From positions 1 through 5,757 of the forward strand of contig JAAYMJ010000004.1 of NCBI GenBank assembly GCA_012521455.1: a DNA stretch of 5,757 bases. Reading direction: 5' to 3'. How positions within the stretch are numbered: position 1 is the stretch's first letter; every line of letters begins with the position of its first letter. Positions 1 through 3,915 of the stretch are shown here, piece by piece. The stretch comes from Clostridiaceae bacterium (GTDB lineage: Bacteria; Bacillota; Clostridia; UMGS1883; JAAYMJ01). The translations under genes were made by a program, and so were the position numbers. Below the pieces are notes generated by a model. The model worked only from the letters and a program-made list of their open reading frames with translations. It ran no database searches and was not told the DNA's origin.

Positions 1-159
1 CCCGAAGGTGAGGGCCGCAAGCATGCAGGGAAGGTCTGAAAAATCCAGCTTTAAAAAGGGGAAAGCCGCAAAAATTGGAAACTCGATAAACATTAAAATA
101 AAGGCAATAACAGAAAGAAGAGTTACTTTAATCATTTTGTTTAGCTTAATCAAAACCAT
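1..159 (-). CDS. ribU: RibU, riboflavin ECF transporter substrate-binding (S) component, partial (N-terminal 53 residues)
   Basis: This is the start of a membrane protein whose remainder lies beyond the left edge. Members of the family bind riboflavin in the membrane and import it together with the shared ECF energy-coupling module (EcfT and two ATPases). The 53 visible residues show a first hydrophobic segment (about 12-33) followed by the loop FLKLDFSDLP (35-44), a hallmark of RibU-type S components, and the beginning of a second hydrophobic segment. The FMN riboswitch directly upstream independently supports a riboflavin role. The ATG at 159-157 was chosen because it opens this frame after a purine-rich SD (AAAGGG, 169-164). 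A second ATG four bases upstream (163-161) reads only five codons before a stop. Expression is probably controlled by premature termination in the leader. The full family length is roughly 190 residues, so most of the gene is not visible. The identity is fairly secure despite the truncation. Confidence 0.86.
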   Translation of the reverse strand, partial: MVLIKLNKMIKVTLLSVIAFILMFIEFPIFAAFPFLKLDFSDLPCMLAALTFG

Positions 160-186
160 CCATCCCTTTCTTTTTTTGGGGCAAGC

Positions 187-208
187 AAAAACCCCCAGAA
201 AATGGGGG
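187..208 (-). terminator. Intrinsic terminator of the FMN riboswitch expression platform
   Basis: On the minus strand a CCCCC arm (208-204) and a GGGGG arm (196-192) enclose a 7-nt loop and are followed at once by five T residues (191-187). It lies between the FMN aptamer and the ribU start codon, so it is best read as the regulated attenuator rather than the end of an upstream gene. The stem is short but all G-C. Its 5' arm overlaps a sequence that can pair with the aptamer (see the riboswitch entry). Confidence 0.85.
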
Positions 209-226
209 CAAAAAAGTTTTTTATAA

Positions 227-334
227 AAAACTTCTCCCATCCAGACTATACTGTCGGCCATGGAATTTCACCATGTCAGCTTGCGCTCGCGGGCTATACC
301 GCCGGTAGGGAATTTCACCCTGCCCCGAAGTTTT
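227..334 (-). promoter_or_regulatory. FMN riboswitch (RFN element) controlling ribU
   Basis: Read on the minus strand, this region carries the highly conserved RFN consensus blocks: GGGGCAGGGTGAAATTCCC (326-308), then ACCGGCGGTAT, a variable arm, GGTGAAATTCC in a second hairpin, and finally CCGACAGTATAGTCTGGATG leading to GGGAGAAG (to 231). The closing P1 helix pairs AAAACTTC (334-327) with GAAGTTTT (234-227). The family binds flavin mononucleotide and lowers expression of riboflavin synthesis or transport genes. With a terminator and ribU immediately downstream, control is inferred to be by transcription attenuation. The segment GGGGCA (326-321) is perfectly complementary to TGCCCC (210-205) in the terminator's ascending arm, and three further G-U pairs are possible. 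That pairing would serve as an antiterminator when FMN is absent. Confidence 0.96.
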
Positions 335-352
335 ATATTTAATTTTAAATTA

Positions 353-380
353 ATTATAATATAAAAATTTACAATGTCAA
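353..380 (-). promoter_or_regulatory. Sigma-A-type promoter for the FMN riboswitch / ribU transcript
   Basis: The minus strand has a perfect -35 box TTGACA (380-375) and a perfect -10 box TATAAT (358-353) separated by 16 nt. Transcription would start near 346, about a dozen bases before the riboswitch P1 helix. The -35 box starts 16 bp past the stop codon of the upstream flippase gene. Confidence 0.85.
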
Positions 381-395
381 CATATTTATACAAGA

Positions 396-2021
396 TTATA
401 CAAGTTTTGCTTTTTGCAGCGCCTTATATATTTTATGCCCGAAGGGCAGCATTGAGTAGTCCTCTTTTGTGAAAATGTTTAAGGATACTACCAAAATAAA
501 ATATACCAAAACGGAGGCGGAAATTGCCAAAACCGTCGCAATCCGCGGGGCGAAGTTAAGTTTTATTAAAATGTTGTTTGAAAGCCGGGCAAAGACGCTC
601 ATTAAAAACGTCGCGAAAGCGGGCTTTATCACATATTTGGAAATTGAAAAGTCCAGTTTTATGTTTTTGGATAAAACCCTCACGCTTAAAAAACACGCTG
701 TAAACTGGCAGGCCAATGACCCGATTGCCGCGCCGTAGATATTGATTTTCGGGATTGGGATGAGCAGTATGTTTAAAATTAGTTTTATAATACAGCCAAT
801 CCCTATGCTTGTGGCGGGGACAAAGACCTTGCCTAAGCCTTGGAGGGAACCGTAGACGGTCTGTGCTATGGCGGTAAATACCAGAGTAATGGAGGCCACC
901 ATCAAAAGCCCCGCGCCGCTTGACGCCGCAGGGAACAGTAGCTTTAGTATGGGGTCGGCCAGAGCGATAAACCCTCCCGCGCAGGGGAATACAATCAATA
1001 TGGTGATTAACAGGGAAAAACTCACCCTTTTTGAGGCGGTCGCCCTGTCGCCCACCGCCAGCGCCCCCGCGGTGGCGGGAACAAGGGCTGTCGCAAAGGC
1101 GATGTTTAAAGCAAGGGGAAGGTTTGTCAAGATGTCCACTTTAGACAATACGCCTGTAAGCCTGACCGCTTCATCATGGCGGGCAGCCGCGTCGGGTATG
1201 ATGTGTAAAAATGCCCAGTCAAGCCCGCGCATAACCGTCATGGTGTCTAAAACCCTGTTTATGGCGGTAATTACTGAACTGATGGAAATGGGGATTGACA
1301 CCATTAGTATGGTTTTCGCTATTGTCAATGCTGGTGTGTTTTTAGTATGGTAAACTAAATCGCCATAGGGCTTTTTAATGTCGTTTCGTTTATAAAAATA
1401 AATTAAATAGCAAAAGGACAGCACCGTTGCGATGGAAGTCGCAAAGTTTGCCCCAGCCGCCATGATTTCTGCAGGGTATCCCGCAAGCAAGTATACTATC
1501 AATATGGTAAGCGTGCTTTTGAAAAACTGTTCCAGTACCTGGGAGTTGCTTGTGGCCCGCATGTTCTGCATGCCAGAAAAATACCCGCGGATGACGCTGG
1601 ATAATGACACGAATAAAATGGATGGAGCTAATGCCTTTAGTGTGTACTTTGCCCCCGGCATTTTTATGATAACGTCTGCTACAAATCCTGCGCCTATGTA
1701 TAAAAGTATGCTTAGGGAAATGCCGATGGTAAAAAACAGGCCAAGGGCTACTTTAAAAATCCGCTTTGCGCTCTTTACATCACCTATGGAGATTTTTTCG
1801 CTAACCAATTTTGAGATGGCGTTGGGGATTCCGACGGAAGAGATTGCCAAAAGCAAGGTGTAGATTTGAAACCCCGCGGAGTAAAACCCGTTTCCCGTAT
1901 CCCCGAAGCCTTCAAAATTAGTGATGATTACCCGATATAGGAGCCCGAGTATTTTAACAAGCAATTGGGACACAAATATTGTGGCAACCCCAATCATAAA
2001 AGACTGCTTTTTTTCTTTCAA
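396..2021 (-). CDS. MurJ/SpoVB-superfamily lipid-linked oligosaccharide flippase (YtgP/SpoVB-like membrane protein)
   Basis: The 541-residue, strongly hydrophobic protein has about 14 predictable membrane segments (roughly at 9-30, 50-65, 88-118, 130-147, 168-185, 190-210, 236-255, 290-325, 335-356, 372-392, 402-422, 428-448, 465-485 and 493-516). This fits the MOP/MVF flippase fold, and the length is close to that of Bacillus YtgP (about 544). The N-terminal VSQLLVKILGLLYRVI, the SVGIPNAISKLVSE block (62-75), RGYFSGMQNM (145-154) and LQGLGK (393-398) resemble the SpoVB/YtgP branch. Such proteins move lipid-linked cell-wall or polysaccharide precursors, such as lipid II, across the membrane. 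The exact substrate (lipid II versus a spore-cortex or capsule precursor) cannot be read from sequence. The start is TTG at 2021-2019, supported by a near-perfect SD AGGAGGT (2034-2028) 7 nt upstream; the next in-frame ATG is codon 9. It follows the M24 peptidase gene by 22 bp, probably in one operon. No terminator was found after it. Confidence 0.87.
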   Translation of the reverse strand: MKEKKQSFMIGVATIFVSQLLVKILGLLYRVIITNFEGFGDTGNGFYSAGFQIYTLLLAISSVGIPNAISKLVSEKISIGDVKSAKRIFKVALGLFFTIGISLSILLYIGAGFVADVIIKMPGAKYTLKALAPSILFVSLSSVIRGYFSGMQNMRATSNSQVLEQFFKSTLTILIVYLLAGYPAEIMAAGANFATSIATVLSFCYLIYFYKRNDIKKPYGDLVYHTKNTPALTIAKTILMVSIPISISSVITAINRVLDTMTVMRGLDWAFLHIIPDAAARHDEAVRLTGVLSKVDILTNLPLALNIAFATALVPATAGALAVGDRATASKRVSFSLLITILIVFPCAGGFIALADPILKLLFPAASSGAGLLMVASITLVFTAIAQTVYGSLQGLGKVFVPATSIGIGCIIKLILNILLIPIPKINIYGAAIGSLACQFTACFLSVRVLSKNIKLDFSISKYVIKPAFATFLMSVFARLSNNILIKLNFAPRIATVLAISASVLVYFILVVSLNIFTKEDYSMLPFGHKIYKALQKAKLV

Positions 2022-2027
2022 AAAAAG

Positions 2028-2034
2028 ACCTCCT
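2028..2034 (-). promoter_or_regulatory. Ribosome binding site deciding the TTG start of the flippase
   Basis: AGGAGGT on the minus strand lies 7 nt before the TTG codon at 2021. This near-consensus SD at ideal spacing is the reason to prefer TTG over the internal ATG at codon 9. It lies within the 22-bp gap after the peptidase stop codon. Confidence 0.8.
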
Positions 2035-2043
2035 AAGCTATGG

Positions 2044-3240
2044 TTAAAGTATTTTTACGATACTTTCCTGCATGCTGGTTGTTACAATTGGACCGCGGTT
2101 TTCGTCAACATACATGTCGATTTCGCTGCGAACGCCGAATTTGCCCAAATATATCCCGGGTTCTACCGAAAAGCCCACTTTGGGGATAATGTAGCGGGTG
2201 TCGTGGGTTTCAAAGTCGTCAAGGTTTACCCCAAGCGCGTGTACTTTGTCCCCGGGGCCCATGGAGTGGCCTGTGCGGTGGACGAAGTATTGGCCAAAGC
2301 CTTTGTTTGTGATATATTCCCTTACCACCCTGTCCACCATAAAGCCTTGGACTTTTTGGCCGCGCATGAAGGAGTCCTGCAAAAATTTTACCGCGGTGTC
2401 CCTTGCGCCTTTTACGATTTCAAAAATATTGGCGTATTCCGAAGGCACGCTTTCCCCCACATAGCCCATCCATGTGATGTCGGCGTATACGCTGTCATAT
2501 TCATTATATCTAGCCCAAAGGTCAATTAGTACCAAATCCCCTGTTTTTATTATTTTTGAAGCGCCTTTTTTGGGTTCATAGTGGCAGTTTGAGGAATTTT
2601 CATTTACCCCCACTATCGCGTCGTCGCCGGCATAGAGGTTTCTTTTTTCAAATTCCCGCCTTATAAATTGGGAAACGTCGTATTCTGTGATGGTTGTGCC
2701 GTTTTTTATATTTTCGCCAATAAATTTAAAAGCTAAATCCTTAACCTCGTTAACTTCCCTTGCGGCGTTTACGTGGGAGTTATAGTGGTGTTCCGACCAA
2801 ATGGAGGAGGCGATTTGGAATATGTCTGCGGAAGATACTATGTTTTTTCCAAAGCCCTTTATTAATTCAATGGTCCCCGCGTCCACATACGAAATTATGG
2901 GCAGGGCGTTTTTGGGGCTGTATTCCATGGCAATGGTGGTTTTTCCAAAAAGCATTTTTTCAAGTTTTTGGTGAAGTTCCTGATAGGTCATGTAGATGTT
3001 TTTTTCAAAGCCGTATTTTTGGCAGGCCTCATCAAAGGCGTTGTTGTCAATGATGTGGCACAAAACCTGGCTTTTGCCTTCCTTTGGGATTAAAATTGCG
3101 TTTCTTCTTGTCAAAAACTTTTTCCCGATTATATGGCCCATAGCAGGGTTGTTTCCCCGAAAGTCAAAGATGAGCCATGCGTCTATTTCATTTTCTTTTA
3201 AATAGCTTTTTATTTTTAAAAGGTCAAGCAGTGTTCTCAA
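2044..3240 (-). CDS. M24-family metallopeptidase (Xaa-Pro aminopeptidase/prolidase-like)
   Basis: This 398-residue protein has the two-domain architecture of Xaa-Pro peptidases. A creatinase-type N-terminal domain (about 1-150, with DAWLIFDFRGNNP at 20-32) precedes a pita-bread catalytic domain. All five expected dinuclear metal ligands are visible: Asp240 (LIDLW), Asp254 (YADIT), His325 (RTGHSMG), Glu360 (SVEPG) and Glu373 (RSEID). His220 (NCHYEP) and His334 probably correspond to the substrate-side histidines. The enzyme should be cytoplasmic and cleave at Xaa-Pro bonds; its true substrate is unknown, and some M24 proteins act on non-peptide substrates. The start is taken as TTG (3240-3238) because an in-frame TAA lies 9 nt upstream and the N-terminus matches the family. 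The purine-rich SD GGAAGGG (3248-3242) is unusually close to it, so initiation at CTG codon 4 is possible. It is the first gene of a leftward unit with the flippase 22 bp downstream. Confidence 0.88.
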   Translation of the reverse strand: MRTLLDLLKIKSYLKENEIDAWLIFDFRGNNPAMGHIIGKKFLTRRNAILIPKEGKSQVLCHIIDNNAFDEACQKYGFEKNIYMTYQELHQKLEKMLFGKTTIAMEYSPKNALPIISYVDAGTIELIKGFGKNIVSSADIFQIASSIWSEHHYNSHVNAAREVNEVKDLAFKFIGENIKNGTTITEYDVSQFIRREFEKRNLYAGDDAIVGVNENSSNCHYEPKKGASKIIKTGDLVLIDLWARYNEYDSVYADITWMGYVGESVPSEYANIFEIVKGARDTAVKFLQDSFMRGQKVQGFMVDRVVREYITNKGFGQYFVHRTGHSMGPGDKVHALGVNLDDFETHDTRYIIPKVGFSVEPGIYLGKFGVRSEIDMYVDENRGPIVTTSMQESIVKIL

Positions 3241-3268
3241 TCCCTTCCGTTACAATTTCTAAATTTAT

Positions 3269-3297
3269 ATTTTATAATAGTTGGATATAATACGCAA
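3269..3297 (-). promoter_or_regulatory. Candidate promoter for the M24 peptidase-flippase unit
   Basis: On the minus strand TTGCGT (3297-3292) and TAAAAT (3274-3269) are separated by 17 nt, placing a start site about 20 nt upstream of the peptidase TTG. Both boxes are imperfect and the region is so AT-rich that chance matches are likely. It is the best candidate seen, not a firm call. Confidence 0.3.
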
Positions 3298-3362
3298 GAA
3301 AAAAAGGAGTAACATGATAAAATAAATTATATAAAAAATATATAAATTTTCGGTGAAATTAC

Positions 3363-3391
3363 TTGTTATTATTAGTAAAAAGTGATACAAT
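3363..3391 (+). promoter_or_regulatory. Extended -10 promoter for the rrf2-ppk1 unit
   Basis: TTGTTA (3363-3368) and TACAAT (3386-3391) are separated by 17 nt. The -10 box is preceded by TG plus one base (3383-3385), the extended -10 motif. Transcription would start near 3398, giving a leader of about 47 nt. An imperfectly placed 5-bp inverted repeat (3359-3363 with 3374-3378) overlaps the -35 box and spacer, and could be part of a regulator site. Confidence 0.65.
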
Positions 3392-3444
3392 GTTAAAAAA
3401 ACTACAAAAATCAACAAAGGATTTATTAGGAGAAGGGGTTTTTT

Positions 3445-3858
3445 ATGAAAGTTTCAACGAAGGGAAGGTATGGCTTAAGGCTTGTTTTGGAACTTGCGCA
3501 AAATGAGGGGAAAGGTGTAATACCGCTGCGGGAAATTGCCAAAAAACAGGCCATAAGCGAAAAATACCTTGAGCAAATCATAATGACACTCTCAAAAAAC
3601 GGTATAGTAAAAAGCGTCAGGGGCGCAAACGGCGGATACATGCTTTCAAAAAAAGCTGAAGAAATTACCTGCGGCGAGGTATTGAGAGTTTTGGAAGGCC
3701 CGCTGGTTCCCGTGGACTGCGTGGGCGATAACGGTTACTGCGACAGGGCGGATGAGTGCCTGTCAAGGGGACTTTGGGTAAAACTTAGAAAAGCAATTGA
3801 TGAAGTGGTGGACAATACCACCTTGAAAGATTTATTGGATCATGCACCAAATAAGTAA
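3445..3858 (+). CDS. Rrf2-family transcriptional regulator (IscR-like, three-cysteine type)
   Basis: This 137-residue protein has the typical length and layout of Rrf2 winged-helix repressors. The N-terminus STKGRYGLRLVLELA (4-18), a helix-turn-helix around 27-58 (LREIAKK, ISEKYLEQI) and the wing with the family motif GANGGY (60-65) form the DNA-binding domain. A C-terminal segment carries Cys92, Cys99 and Cys105 (DCVGDNGYCDRADEC), positioned like the [2Fe-2S] ligands of IscR (Cys92, Cys98, Cys104) with one extra residue in the first gap. Cys76 lies outside that cluster. Family knowledge suggests sensing of iron-sulfur status, redox or nitric oxide; a CymR-type cysteine-metabolism role is less likely given the cysteine cluster. 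The ATG at 3445 follows a strong purine-rich SD (AGGAGAAGGGG, 3428-3438). No iscS/iscU genes are adjacent; ppk1 follows instead, 57 bp downstream and presumably on the same transcript. Autoregulation through the upstream promoter is plausible but unproven. Confidence 0.9.
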   Translation: MKVSTKGRYGLRLVLELAQNEGKGVIPLREIAKKQAISEKYLEQIIMTLSKNGIVKSVRGANGGYMLSKKAEEITCGEVLRVLEGPLVPVDCVGDNGYCDRADECLSRGLWVKLRKAIDEVVDNTTLKDLLDHAPNK

Positions 3859-3864
3859 AATAAA

Positions 3865-3912
3865 AAGCCCTCTTTTGGAAATACTGTTTTTAGTATTCCA
3901 ACAGGAGGGCTT
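3865..3912 (+). promoter_or_regulatory. Long hairpin overlapping the ppk1 ribosome binding site
   Basis: AAGCCCTC (3865-3872) pairs with GAGGGCTT (3905-3912). The helix continues through two more pairs, a bulged C (3902), six pairs (3875-3880 with 3896-3901), a bulged A (3881) and four pairs closing a 6-nt loop (3886-3891), about 20 bp in total. The descending arm contains AGGAGG (3903-3908), the SD of ppk1, and the start codon begins 3 nt after the helix. On the plus strand there is no T-run after the stem, so it does not look like a normal terminator for the regulator gene. It may limit ppk1 translation by hiding the SD, which is an inference. Confidence 0.7.
3903..3908 (+). promoter_or_regulatory. 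Ribosome binding site deciding the GTG start of ppk1
   Basis: AGGAGG is a consensus SD lying 7 nt before GTG at 3916. It fixes the start, since no ATG occurs in this frame between the preceding TAA (3856) and codon 18 (3967). It is embedded in the descending arm of the hairpin at 3865-3912. Confidence 0.85.
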
Positions 3913-3915
3913 ATT

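Larger units (their letters stand above)
3857..3912 (-). terminator. Possible minus-strand intrinsic terminator (reverse reading of the same hairpin)
   Basis: Read leftward, the same stem ends in GAGGGCTTTTTATTTTA, a G-C rich arm followed by a T-rich tract, the classical form of an intrinsic terminator. No leftward gene is visible in the window upstream of it (that strand is antisense to ppk1), so its purpose would be to stop antisense transcription, or the T-tract is coincidental. Confidence 0.4.

Noticed and set aside
8..226. 72-residue plus-strand ORF at the left edge
   Set aside because: It is antisense to ribU and crosses the riboswitch terminator; the opposite strand has the recognisable RibU motif. 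It has no SD or family resemblance.
469..1863. Plus-strand ORFs at 469-738, 868-1353 and 1432-1863
   Set aside because: All are antisense to the flippase gene. They are shadows of its codon pattern, with no plausible SD or domain.
1921..3205. Plus-strand ORFs at 1921-2529, 2198-2464, 2760-3053 and 2996-3205
   Set aside because: They lie antisense to the M24 peptidase (and flippase start), which has all catalytic motifs; the shadow proteins have unstructured, biased composition.
3250..3278. Second plus-strand promoter TTACAA-17-TATAAT
   Set aside because: The -10 is perfect but the -35 matches only three bases and the region is highly AT-rich; the extended -10 promoter at 3363-3391 fits the gene better.
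3865..3912. Ordinary plus-strand terminator for the Rrf2 gene
   Set aside because: The stem is strong but is followed by ATTGTGGGC rather than a T-run, and it overlaps the ppk1 SD, so a simple terminator reading is not supported.
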